64,000 nucleotides of DNA from Paenibacillus stellifer (lineage in GTDB: Bacteria; Bacillota; Bacilli; Paenibacillales; Paenibacillaceae): contig NZ_CP009286.1 of NCBI RefSeq assembly GCF_000758685.1, positions 2,138,501 to 2,202,500 on the forward strand. The letters run 5' to 3'. The notes beneath the pieces were generated by a model. The model was not told where the DNA came from, did not search any database, and saw only the letters and a program-made list of their open reading frames with translations. The translations under genes and the position numbers were made by a program. Shown one piece after another: positions 26,173 through 33,491 of this stretch. How positions within the stretch are numbered: the stretch's first letter is position 1; the number at the start of each line of letters is the position of its first letter.

Positions 26173-26214
26173 CAACAATCGGAAGCCAACAATCGTAAGC
26201 CAACAATCGTAAGC
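26173..26214 (+). repeat. Three 14-bp tandem repeats
   Basis: Three copies of CAACAATCG[G/T]AAGC stand head to tail; copies two and three are identical. They lie between the efflux terminator and a 45-bp palindrome. Confidence 0.9.
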
Positions 26215-26220
26215 AACAGC

Positions 26221-26265
26221 AGATGCCTTCCCGAACCGGTAATCCGGTCTCGCGGGAAGGCATCT
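26221..26265. terminator. Strong palindrome, probable terminator of the AraC-type remnant
   Basis: Perfect 13-bp arms (AGATGCCTTCCCG with CGGGAAGGCATCT) enclose ACCGG/CCGGT. No T run follows on either strand. Confidence 0.5.
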
Positions 26266-26309
26266 AACCTACACCTCAAGCTTGCAAGCACTGCCAGCAC
26301 GGACAGGCT

Positions 26310-27062
26310 TCAAGAGTCCAGCATGTTGCGGTATTCCTGAGGGGTCATGCCGTAATGCTTCTTGAAGAGCTGGATGAAATAGCTGGGCTTCTGGTAGCTG
26401 AGCTGGACGGAGATTTCGTAGATTTTGTTCGGAGACTCCGCCAGCAGCTCCTTCGCGATCTCCATCCGCACCTGCAGGATGTACTCGCTGATGCCCTCGC
26501 CGGTCTCCAGTTTGTACACCTTGGAGAGATAGGAGGGATTCAGAAAGACATGGGCTGAGATGCTCTGAAGCGACACCGTGCCCGGATTGAGGGCGATATA
26601 CTCCTGAACCTTGCGGATGATGGACGAGCGCGAATCTTTCTCCACCATACTGACGGACCGGCGGTATGCGGCGATGACCCGCTCCGTCCAGGATCGGAGC
26701 TCCTCCACGTCGCTGCCGGCGGGGCGGCCCTGTGCCAGTGCGTAGAAGTCTTCGGGCAGGGTGTCGGCCAGCCACTTCTTGGTCCGGTGAATGAGCGATA
26801 CGATGGATGAAGCGATATTCAAATAGGTCTCCAGAATATGCTCTTGCGAGTCCCGCCAATGTTCCTTCAGCTCGCGGAAAATCGCATCCGCCTTGTCCTC
26901 GGCGGCTTCCCACTGGCCCATTTCCAGTAATGATCCCAGCGTCGGCGCCCGGTACAGCTCGCCGAGACTTCCCATCTCGCCGCGTTCCGGCTCCTTCGCC
27001 AGCGACATGAACAGCTCGGCGTCGCGGCCGATGAACTGGCGAAAACCGGCTACCGACGATTG
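26310..27062 (-). pseudogene. Truncated AraC-type response regulator, C-terminal part
   Basis: The C-terminal 100 residues form a clear AraC DNA-binding domain (TVSLQSISAHVFLNPSYLSKVYK, then YEISVQLSYQKPSYFIQLFKKHYG, then PQEYRN). The preceding 130 residues match the linker region of the YesN-type regulators that sit beside Paenibacillus sugar ABC transporters (about 500 residues). The receiver domain is absent: in-frame coding runs back only to about 27050 and a stop occurs at 27075. The first ATG (27008) has no ribosome binding site. I read it as the 3' half of a gene cut by a deletion. Confidence 0.75.
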
Positions 27063-27196
27063 GTAGAGGGAGGATCATCTACGGCCAATCGCCGATCGAC
27101 GACTTCGACAAGATGGTCGAGAACTGGAAGAAATCCGGCGGCGACCAGATTACGAAGGAAGTCAACGAATGGTATCAATCGGCTTCGGGCAAATAA
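27057..27196 (+). pseudogene. C-terminal remnant of an extracellular solute-binding protein
   Basis: The frame ending at TAA 27194 encodes a tail (PIDDFDKMVENWKKSGGDQI, then TKEVNEWYQSASGK). This resembles the end of LplA/YtcQ-type sugar-binding lipoproteins. No start codon or signal peptide is present. It abuts the truncated AraC-type gene head to head, so one deletion that removed the 5' halves of two divergent genes explains both remnants. Confidence 0.7.
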
Positions 27197-27235
27197 CTTC
27201 CTGATCCGACCCTCCATATCCGGTACATGTGAAAA

Positions 27236-27267
27236 AGGAACGCTGCATCTATATTTGCGGCGTTCCT
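27236..27267. terminator. Hairpin after the binding-protein remnant
   Basis: AGGAACGC and GCGTTCCT form an 8-bp stem around a 16-nt loop. A TTTTT run flanks it on the - strand. Probably the original terminator of the lost transporter operon. Confidence 0.5.
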
Positions 27268-27344
27268 GTTCGTGTAATATTCAACCGAAATGATGCGTAT
27301 CATATAAATTAGTATAGACGGATGTGATTGCCAAAGTGGTATTA

Positions 27345-27363
27345 TTGCTAATAAAAATAGCAA
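27345..27363. promoter_or_regulatory. Inverted repeat upstream of the nitroreductase gene
   Basis: TTGCTA and TAGCAA are separated by 7 bp of A/T, just before the ribosome binding site. It may be an operator for an unknown regulator. Confidence 0.4.
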
Positions 27364-27382
27364 ATTCCAAGGAGGAGAAATC

Positions 27383-28045
27383 ATGTCCGATTCACAATCG
27401 TCCCAGAAACTGGAGGGACAGCTGTTTGATGATGTTGTTAAAGGGCGCCGGTCCGTACGCAATTATGACCCTCACTCCAAGGTTTCGCGGGAAGTGCTGA
27501 CCGAAATATTGCAGCAAGCCGCGCTGGCACCTTCGGCTGCCAACCTGCAGCCTTGGCGCTTTCTCGTTATAGACTCGCCGGAGCTCAAACAAAAGCTGCT
27601 TCCGATTGCGTTCAATCAACAGCAGGTGGTTGAAGCATCGGCAGTCATCGCTGTTCTTGGGGACCTGGAAAGCGTCAGCATGGCCGGGAAGATTTACGGT
27701 CAAGCGGTTGAAGCGGGGTATATGTCTGAGGATACGGCTAAATCCTTCACCGAGCGCTATACCGCGATGTATTCCAACATGTCCTCACAAGACATCCGTC
27801 AAATTGTCATTAATGACTGCGGGATGGCATCGATGCAGTTCATGCTAGCCGCCCGCGCCAAAGGCTACGATACGGTTCCGATGGGAGGGTATGACAAGGC
27901 GGGATTCGTGGAGGCTTTTCACATTCCTGACCGGTACATTCCCGTTATATTGATTGCATTCGGCAAGGCTGCAAATCCTGGTCATCCAACTGTGAGGCTG
28001 CAGATCGAAGAGATAGTGTTCTTTAACGAAATCCTTAAGTCATAA
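27383..28045 (+). CDS. Nitroreductase family protein (YdgI-like)
   Basis: A 220-residue FMN-dependent oxidoreductase. Landmarks are the FMN phosphate-binding RRSVRNYD near residue 22, APSAANLQPWRFLVID, and PMGGYDKAGFVEAF. The overall pattern resembles Bacillus YdgI. Such enzymes reduce nitro compounds or quinones with NAD(P)H in the cytosol; the physiological substrate is unknown. AAGGAGGAG precedes the ATG. Single gene. Confidence 0.9.
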   Translation: MSDSQSSQKLEGQLFDDVVKGRRSVRNYDPHSKVSREVLTEILQQAALAPSAANLQPWRFLVIDSPELKQKLLPIAFNQQQVVEASAVIAVLGDLESVSMAGKIYGQAVEAGYMSEDTAKSFTERYTAMYSNMSSQDIRQIVINDCGMASMQFMLAARAKGYDTVPMGGYDKAGFVEAFHIPDRYIPVILIAFGKAANPGHPTVRLQIEEIVFFNEILKS

Positions 28046-28103
28046 GAAATGATAGTATAATGGATAGGTTCCGGGATAGGGTGAACATTATGAGAAAAAA
28101 GTG

Positions 28104-28132
28104 TTGCATTCTATCTCGGAACTCTGTATAAT
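28104..28132 (+). promoter_or_regulatory. Sigma-A promoter of the second tRNA cassette
   Basis: TTGCAT (28104), 17-bp spacer, TATAAT (28127), 44 bp before tRNA-Ala. Confidence 0.8.
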
Positions 28133-28175
28133 ATTTTCTTGTGAGTGACTTGTTAAACTCTATTAAAAAAACTAC

Positions 28176-28251
28176 GGGGCCTTAGCTCAGCTGGGAGAGC
28201 GCATCGCTGGCAGCGATGAGGTCAGGGGTTCGATCCCCCTAGGCTCCACCA
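28176..28251 (+). tRNA. tRNA-Ala (GGC), second copy
   Basis: Identical over 76 nt to the copy at 23504, CCA encoded. Confidence 0.97.
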
Positions 28252-28257
28252 TATTAT

Positions 28258-28330
28258 GGACTCTTAGCTCAGTTGGTAGAGCATTCGACTCTTAATCGAC
28301 AGGTCCAGGGTTCGAGCCCCTGAGAGTCCA
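28258..28330 (+). tRNA. tRNA-Lys (CTT), second copy
   Basis: Same 73-nt tRNA as at 23586 except one D-loop base (CAGTTGG instead of CAGATGG). The 6-nt spacer to tRNA-Ala is also identical. Confidence 0.96.
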
Positions 28331-28339
28331 TCACAGAAG

Positions 28340-28366
28340 AAACGGCAGAGATGCCGTTTTTTTGTT
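28340..28366 (+). terminator. Terminator of the second tRNA cassette
   Basis: AAACGGCA and TGCCGTTT on a GAGA loop, then a T run. Same design as the first cassette. Confidence 0.9.
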
Positions 28367-28586
28367 TTGAAGCGGTTGTCCTTTTTTCCTGTTCTCACTA
28401 GTAGCGGGTGCGGGGCGATCTGGCTCTTTTTGCGATTACAGATCGGACTAGAGGCCGGGCGAATTGCCGCTATTGGCGGGTATTTGGCCCAAAAAAGGCT
28501 TATGCAACCTATGGTTGACAGTTTGCAAGTCCGGATTGGTGTTCATGAGCAGCACGTTATCCTATGATTAGCGTGAGGTGATGACG

Positions 28587-29361
28587 ATGGAGTTTGCGGA
28601 GAAATTGCAAAGCTACAGGAAACAAAGGGGCATGTCTCAGGAGAACCTGGCTGAAGTCGTGGGAGTATCGCGGCAAGCCGTCTCGAAGTGGGAATCGGGC
28701 CAGTCCTATCCTGAGATGGACACATCTGGTCAAGGGTGCGCCGGGCAGCTCCGGTGGAGATGGGATCGAGCAAGGGGTCAAACACACGATCGAGCATACA
28801 CCGGGCCCATCTGCTATGGATTTGAAGTCTCTGTTTCATTATGAGTACAAGAGCAAGAGAACCTGCTATGGCATTCCGCTCGTTCATATCCATTTCGGAC
28901 GGGGACCTTATGTTGCCAAAGGGATTATTGCGATCGGCAATATAGCGGTTGGTGTTTTATCCATTGGAATTATCGCATTGGGAGGCTTATGCCTGGGCGC
29001 GCTTACCTTGGGACTTATCAGCTTTGCAGGGCTGGCTCTGGGATTGCTGCTGGCCGTTGGGGGCGTCGCAGTTGGCAGCTTGAGCATAGGCGGGCTGGCA
29101 TTGGGAATTGTGGCGATTGGCGGCTTTGCGGCCGGACTGTTCTCTTTTGGCGGCTTCGCCGTTGCCTCGCATATTGCAATCGGCGGTTACGCAAGCGGGC
29201 ATATTGCCATTGGCGATACAGCAAAGGGGGCATATACCCTAGCTATTCAAGATAATGATTTCAGCAGCATCAAGGCGGAGCAGGTTAGAGAGTTGATCAA
29301 TCAAGAGTACCCGAACTTGTGGAAGCCGTTTGCGGACAGGATTGTTTCGTTTTTTGATTAG
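28587..29361 (+). pseudogene. Frameshifted XRE-type HTH protein with glycine-rich membrane tail
   Basis: The first frame from ATG 28587 gives a classic HTH (KQRGMSQENLAEVVGVSRQA, then VSKWESGQSYPEMD) and then loses sense at about 28720. The next frame picks up HLVKGAPGS, then FHYEYKSKR, and a long Gly/Ile/Ala-rich hydrophobic repeat to 29361. Intact homologues in Firmicutes join these two parts through a short linker. About 40 bp, not a multiple of three, appear to be missing at the junction. The second part has an ATG at 28816 but no ribosome binding site. Probably inactive; a working split pair cannot be excluded. Confidence 0.75.
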
Positions 29362-29445
29362 GGTCGCTTCATTAGATAACGCAGTAGATACTGTTTTTTC
29401 GCTGCTAATAAGGTGATTTGACTTTTTATTTGGATTCAAACATGG

Positions 29446-29594
29446 TATAGTTTGGGTAGAAAAGACGTACAATGCGAAGAGAGCGGTGCTTCAACACGAC
29501 TCCCTGAGCAATAGCCGCTTTTAAGGGCGGCGGCTTTAGGTATTACGGGCAGAAATAGACCGCATCCTTTGGCGAGGGCGGTCTATTTCTTTTT
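29446..29594 (+). ncRNA. Antisense RNA antitoxin 1 (with its promoter)
   Basis: Extended -10 TGGTATAGT (TATAGT at 29446) predicts a start near 29458. The RNA would end at a strong terminator, arms GAAATAGACCGC (29552) and GCGGTCTATTTC (29578) plus five T. It overlaps the 3' end of the toxin gene on the other strand and shares most of its first 60 nt with the antisense RNA of the locus at 32229. Boundaries are read by eye. Confidence 0.65.
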
Positions 29595-29666
29595 GAGGTA
29601 ATTCAGCAATGCAATAATGAACATGCCGAACATGAAGATCAAAGACAACGCTTGATACACCTCCAT
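29583..29666 (-). CDS. Type I toxin, holin-like small membrane peptide (27 residues)
   Basis: The peptide starts MEVYQALSL and ends ALLNYLKKK, a single hydrophobic helix with a basic tail, as in the Hol-Tox type I toxin family of Firmicutes. ATG 29666 follows GGGGGGTGAGG. An extended -10 (TGCTATACT, + strand 29728-29733 for the hexamer) predicts a transcript start near 29721. In the 5' UTR, 29693-29705 is complementary with one bulge to 29521-29534 beyond the stop. This kind of 5'-3' pairing blocks translation of fresh toxin mRNA in known type I systems. Predicted membrane toxicity is inference. Confidence 0.75.
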   Translation of the reverse strand: MEVYQALSLIFMFGMFIIALLNYLKKK

Positions 29667-29939
29667 TGGCCTCACCCCCCTCGGGGAGATTAGCCGACCG
29701 CCCTTGCAAGCCTTCGATTGCTATACCAGTATAGCATAATATGGTAAGTCTATGGGAACAAAAGTTCTCTTTAATTATAGGATTTATAGTACAAATAAGT
29801 GAAAAACGTGATCCGCCCTGGAAATTTTTCCAGGGTATCTCTAGCGAAGCTGAGGTATTAGAAGACAAGGCTGGGTGAGCGGTCGCTGTCATATCTCCTT
29901 GGTACTTATGATGGAGACAAGGCTGAAAGAGAACATATA

Positions 29940-29974
29940 GAAATAGACCGATTTCCAAGGAATCGGTCTATTTC
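29940..29974 (-). terminator. Terminator of the aldolase gene
   Basis: GAAATAGACCGATT and AATCGGTCTATTTC, 14-bp arms, 7-nt loop. The first 11 bases of the arm equal those of the antitoxin-1 terminator. Confidence 0.75.
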
Positions 29975-30040
29975 TGCAGCTTCATGGCAGGCTGGAGCGA
30001 ATTGCTTGTGAGCGTAGTAACAGTGACCTGCCGCTTCAAC

Positions 30041-30946
30041 CTAAATCGTCGCCGCGATCTTCTCGATCGAGGCTTTATAAATGGCCTGTATTGACGCGGA
30101 TAACTTTGCATCGAATTCTTCATTGCTCTGCTGGTCGGTCAAATCCTGAGACAGAGCGCGGGAGAAGCTGGCGATAAGTCCGCGATTCCGGGCCAGTCTG
30201 TCGTTGGCTTCACTCTGCGAATAGCCGCCGGACAGCGCCACGACGCGCGCCACATGGGGATCATCGATGAGATCGTGGTAGAAGTCATCCTCCGATGGGA
30301 TGGAGAGCTTCAGCATGACGATGACATTCGAAGGAAGGGAGGCGAGCTGGGCAGCAATCTCCTTTTTGAGAAGGCGCTCCGACTCGGCCCTGTTCGCACT
30401 ATGGATATCGACCTCCGGCTCGATAATGGGAACAAGCCCCGCAGCAAAGATCTTCTTGCCGAGCTCGAACTGCTGCTGAACGACTTCGCGGATTCCTTCG
30501 GGATTCGGTTCTTTGATAACTGACCGCATTTTCGTTCCAAAGATATGCCGGTCAACCGCTCTACGGAGCAGGCCGTCCAAGTCGGGCATGGGCTTCATGA
30601 GCTGAACGCCGTTGCCTGGCTCGGCAAGTCCTTTATCGACCTTAAGGAAAGGCACGATGTTCTTCACCTTCCAGAGGTAGTCTGCAGTCAGCATGCCGTC
30701 GATGGTCCGATCCATTGTATTCTCGAACAGGATGGCGCCGAGAATGTACTTCGAATCGAACGCCGGGCTTTTAATAATCCGGGTTCTCATCTCATGAACA
30801 AGTTCGAACATCTCCTCGTCATTATGGTACCGGTCTTCCTGAATGCCATATTGCAGCAGCGCCTTCGGCGTGCTCCCGCCGCTCTGGTCCAGCGCAGCAA
30901 TAAATCCTTTGCCATTCCGCACCCGTTCCAGTTGTTCCTTATCCAT
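30041..30946 (-). CDS. fda: Class I fructose-bisphosphate aldolase
   Basis: A 301-residue Schiff-base aldolase of the Staphylococcus Fda type, splitting fructose 1,6-bisphosphate into triose phosphates. Family landmarks are [17 protein letters not shown] near the N-terminus, [18 protein letters not shown] and the Lys-containing [10 protein letters not shown]. Bacillus-type hosts usually rely on class II FbaA in glycolysis; a class I enzyme is an extra. GAGAGGAGAG precedes the ATG. Single gene, - strand, between the two toxin loci. Confidence 0.94.
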   Translation of the reverse strand: MDKEQLERVRNGKGFIAALDQSGGSTPKALLQYGIQEDRYHNDEEMFELVHEMRTRIIKSPAFDSKYILGAILFENTMDRTIDGMLTADYLWKVKNIVPFLKVDKGLAEPGNGVQLMKPMPDLDGLLRRAVDRHIFGTKMRSVIKEPNPEGIREVVQQQFELGKKIFAAGLVPIIEPEVDIHSANRAESERLLKKEIAAQLASLPSNVIVMLKLSIPSEDDFYHDLIDDPHVARVVALSGGYSQSEANDRLARNRGLIASFSRALSQDLTDQQSNEEFDAKLSASIQAIYKASIEKIAATI

Positions 30947-31093
30947 ACAGACTCTCCTCTCGCGTACGGCCGGTCAACCCGGCTTCTTGAAAAACCTGCT
31001 ATATATCTTTACACATTTGTCCGTTTTTTAAGCAGGATTTGGCCGTATCCGGGAGATCAATAAAGGTCTCCAAAAAGAAATTCATACTGAGGG

Positions 31094-31123
31094 TTGACGA
31101 ACTTCTTCTCCTTATGATATATT
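31094..31123 (+). promoter_or_regulatory. Promoter of the third tRNA-Lys
   Basis: TTGACG (31094), 18-bp spacer, TATATT (31118). Confidence 0.75.
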
Positions 31124-31141
31124 ATAAAAGTTCTGAAAAAC

Positions 31142-31214
31142 GGACTCTTAGCTCAGCTGGTAGAGCATTCGACTCTTAATCGACAGGTCCAGGGTTCGAG
31201 CCCCTGAGAGTCCA
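31142..31214 (+). tRNA. tRNA-Lys (CTT), third copy
   Basis: Same tRNA as at 23586 and 28258 except for one D-loop base (CAGCTGG). No tRNA-Ala accompanies it. Confidence 0.96.
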
Positions 31215-31231
31215 TAACTGCAACAACATGA

Positions 31232-31265
31232 ACAAGAACGGCATCGTCGCCGTTCTTGTTTTTTT
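31232..31265 (+). terminator. Terminator of the third tRNA-Lys
   Basis: ACAAGAACGGC and GCCGTTCTTGT arms with a 4-nt loop, then seven T. Confidence 0.9.
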
Positions 31266-31313
31266 GTTTTTGAGCTTCAGCCCGCTGAGTATGATTCACT
31301 TCGTACGATTCAA

Positions 31314-31720
31314 TTACCCTTTTGCAGAACCGCTCGTGATTCCTTCCACATAATACTGCTGCAATTTCCTGAACAGTAACGAAATTGGTATGGCGATCAG
31401 GACACAGCCAGCCGCGAAAATCGAATACAAGCCAATGGCGGCAAAGATAAAATCCATCCAGGGAGCAATAAAGGACATTAACACGGTATAGACAATAATC
31501 GGTTTGGACAGTGGCAAAGTAATCCGGGAAACATATTAAGGACCAAAGCCGTTTTTAAAATATTCTTGCGAAACTTAAATCTTAACCGGGATAAAGCATG
31601 ACGGATACAAATAAGGTGTTCAGAAACCAGGTGAAGAACGGATAATTATCATTGGTGAACAGATTTCGATAATTATCAAAGGTATAGCTTTTGGGAAGAA
31701 TATACGATACAAAACGTCCG
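31314..31720 (-). pseudogene. Degraded maltose-type ABC permease (malG-like)
   Basis: Fragments of one permease appear in order but in different frames and with gaps. Near the N-terminus is FVSYILPKSYTFDNYRNLF, then NTLFVSVM. Next come RFKFRKNILKTALVLNMFPG, then ITLPLSKPIIVYTVLMSFIA, and last FAAGCVLIAIPISLLFRKLQ to SAKG and the stop at 31314. A stop codon and at least three deletions interrupt it; the EAA loop and a block before FAAGC are missing. Clearly non-functional. Confidence 0.8.
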
Positions 31721-31724
31721 CCTT

Positions 31725-31865
31725 TCGCCCGAAAAGAGGTTCCCCCTCTGACTTGAAGGCTTTGGATCGGGTGTACATAATCAACGAGAACGTTGCGCTT
31801 AATACGAAGGTCAAAATGCCGATTACGGAAGCAAGGTTATAGTCCGCTTTCTCAGTCGTCAATTG
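31725..31865 (-). pseudogene. C-terminal remnant of a malF-like permease
   Basis: The piece LTTEKADYNLASVIGILTFV followed by LIMYTRSKAFKSEGE is the typical last helix and tail of MalF-type permeases. It sits directly upstream (in transcription order) of the malG-like debris. The rest of malF and any binding protein gene are absent. Confidence 0.7.
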
Positions 31866-31919
31866 GGGAAGTTTAGGTTAGGGACATCTGCGGTAATCGA
31901 AAAGGAACACGTTAGAAAT

Positions 31920-31968
31920 AACCCAAGGAACTAAGTGGTATGTTCTCACTTAGCTCCTTGGGTTTTGT
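31920..31968. terminator. Long hairpin, orphan
   Basis: Arms of about 17 bp (AACCCAAGGA-CTAAGTG with CACTTAG-TCCTTGGGTT) enclose 9 nt, with TTTTGTTG on the + side. No intact gene precedes it on the + strand. The following 170 bp to the toxin promoter hold nothing I recognise. Confidence 0.6.
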
Positions 31969-32135
31969 TGTCTACTTCTGCTTGCTTGAGCAAATTGTGA
32001 ACAAGGAAAAGCCACCCGACCTCCAAGTCATTTGGTTATGTTGGTTTCTGTTATAGTACCAAGAAGTCGCGTAAAATAAGGATTATCGCTTGCTCGCTTG
32101 TTCTGTTACCGCTCTTTGTAATTCGTTGTCATATC

Positions 32136-32165
32136 TTTCCAGGCCTCTCACCACCGTGGTATAAT
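32136..32165 (+). promoter_or_regulatory. Promoter of toxin locus 2
   Basis: TTTCCA (32136), 18-bp spacer, TATAAT (32160) with an upstream TG forming an extended -10. Confidence 0.75.
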
Positions 32166-32228
32166 AGCTAAAGCAATAGAAGGATTGCAAGGGCGGTCGG
32201 CGCATCTTCCGGAAGGGAGGTGATGCCT

Positions 32229-32342
32229 GTGGAGGTTAAGGACGCTTTGACGCTCATGATCGGTTTCGGTGCGCTGATGATAGCGCTATTGACGCTGGTC
32301 GTGGCCATCGTCGTAGCGGTTAGCCGTAACACAAAGAAATAG
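32229..32342 (+). CDS. Type I toxin, holin-like small membrane peptide (37 residues)
   Basis: The peptide begins MEVKDALTLMIGFG and ends SRNTKK, one long hydrophobic helix with a basic tail, matching the Hol-Tox family. GTG 32229 lies 8 nt after GGGAGG; an in-frame ATG at 32223 is too close to that site. The 5' UTR segment 32189-32201 is fully complementary, with two G-U pairs, to 32396-32408 beyond the stop. This is the expected long-range pairing of a translationally inert primary transcript. Paired with an antisense RNA on the opposite strand. Confidence 0.8.
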   Translation: MEVKDALTLMIGFGALMIALLTLVVAIVVAVSRNTKK

Positions 32343-32484
32343 GCCGCCCTTGACCGGGGATCCGACCTATTTCATGTGGGTAGTACCTGATTAAAGCTGA
32401 CCGCCTTTCAAGCGGCTATTGCTCGGAGAGTCGTGTTGACGCACGGCTCTCTTTGCATTGTGCACTGTTTCTGCATTTATTATA
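32335..32484 (-). ncRNA. Antisense RNA antitoxin 2 (with its promoter)
   Basis: Extended -10 TGTTATAAT on the - strand (hexamer at 32479-32484) predicts a start near 32472. The terminator uses arms GAAATAGG and CCTATTTC (32335-32373) with a TTTGT tail, overlapping the toxin stop codon. The RNA covers the 3' part of the toxin mRNA and resembles antitoxin RNA 1. Boundaries are approximate. Confidence 0.65.
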
Positions 32485-32524
32485 ACACGTATTATTAGTT
32501 TTGAACCATGAAACGGTTGCTTCT

Positions 32525-32950
32525 TCAATGATTGTTATACACTCCAACAAGAATATATTGAAGGGAATCCGATAGAATTGCATGGGGGGCTGTTTCTACT
32601 GTAAATGTCCCTCCCGCCTCCGTCGTTCCGGATTGCTTAGGGATGTCAATCTGATTGAAATTAGAATCTTGTATATAAAAGTGCAGGTACAGCTGGTGGT
32701 ACAAAACAGCCGATTTCCCTTCATTTATTGCAGTCAATCGGACATTTGCTACATTAATGCCAGATGAATTCGTGTGTGTAGTAACAGAAACTTTAAGAGG
32801 TCTGACCCAGCCCGTATCGATGTGGAATGAAGTTGTGATCATACTCAAAGGAACGAACATACTTCCTTTATACAGAGTGGGAACTGTATCCATCTCGGAT
32901 GAAAGGCTAACGGCCGCCGGATGGCTCCAGATATGGAGAAGCTCGAGCAA
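32525..32950 (-). CDS. Hypothetical protein, beta-rich, possibly 5'-truncated
   Basis: Unrecognised protein of up to 141 residues. The body (VRPLKVSVTTHTNSSGINVA, LTAINEGKSAVLYHQLYLHF) has the alternating pattern of a beta sandwich. No signal peptide is visible. The frame is open to 32950 and overlaps head to head with the next gene. Neither that start nor ATG at MDTVPTL has a ribosome binding site; only ATG at MFVPLS has an AAGGA close upstream. It may be the 3' part of a longer gene. Confidence 0.4.
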   Translation of the reverse strand: MLELLHIWSHPAAVSLSSEMDTVPTLYKGSMFVPLSMITTSFHIDTGWVRPLKVSVTTHTNSSGINVANVRLTAINEGKSAVLYHQLYLHFYIQDSNFNQIDIPKQSGTTEAGGTFTVETAPHAILSDSLQYILVGVYNNH

Positions 32951-33409
32951 TTATCAGCGAAGTATGGAATGGAACTGCCTGAGCTTTCGATGTTGATTCA
33001 TAGCTTTAATGATCAGGTACGTCCGGTATTCTGGGAGGATTCTTCCGAGTTGACCGGAGTGCTGTCCATCATGAAGAAGACAGTCTCCGGCGATTGCGAG
33101 TATATATTGACTCATGCCATGCAGTATGAAGATCACAGTAGAGTGGCATTGGAAATCCGGTATTTGCCGGAATCCCGGCAGGACGTAATGTTAAGGCCGC
33201 AGCTTACGCTTGCCGTAATTGGCGAAGGGCAGTATACCGTCAACCCGCAAGGCGGGAGGGGAGGCGGCGGACGGTCGAAGGTTGAGTTCATGGTTATTCC
33301 GCGGCTGCCTGACAGTCTGGAAAATATTGAGTTTTCGCTGGTGCCGCATGCCATGCATATGGAACATACCTCCAAGGAAATCAAGCTGGATAAGCAGGTG
33401 GACTTCTGA
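32921..33409 (+). CDS. Hypothetical protein, possibly 5'-truncated
   Basis: A 162-residue frame (MAPDMEKLEQLSAKYGMELP start, EFSLVPHAMHMEHTSKEIKL near the end) with a Gly/Arg-rich stretch around residue 112. Function not recognised. A stop closes the frame at 32900 and no good ribosome binding site precedes the ATG, so this may be the 3' part of a larger gene. It lies head to head with another unsupported start. An IS element sits between its stop and a terminator that may once have belonged to it. Confidence 0.45.
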   Translation: MAPDMEKLEQLSAKYGMELPELSMLIHSFNDQVRPVFWEDSSELTGVLSIMKKTVSGDCEYILTHAMQYEDHSRVALEIRYLPESRQDVMLRPQLTLAVIGEGQYTVNPQGGRGGGGRSKVEFMVIPRLPDSLENIEFSLVPHAMHMEHTSKEIKLDKQVDF

Positions 33410-33491
33410 GCTGTCCCGGACACCAACTGGTACACGTGAGTGGAAGCGAAGGTTCGTTGGAAAAGGTCAAGGAATCAGGTGATTCTATCTA

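Noticed and set aside
26269..27078. Longer - strand frame over the AraC-type remnant
   Set aside because: A different frame without protein-like sequence; the AraC domain is in the 26310-27008 frame.
28367..28567. A 66-codon ORF after the second tRNA cassette
   Set aside because: No start site. The C-terminal part looks protein-like but matches nothing I know; at most a gene remnant.
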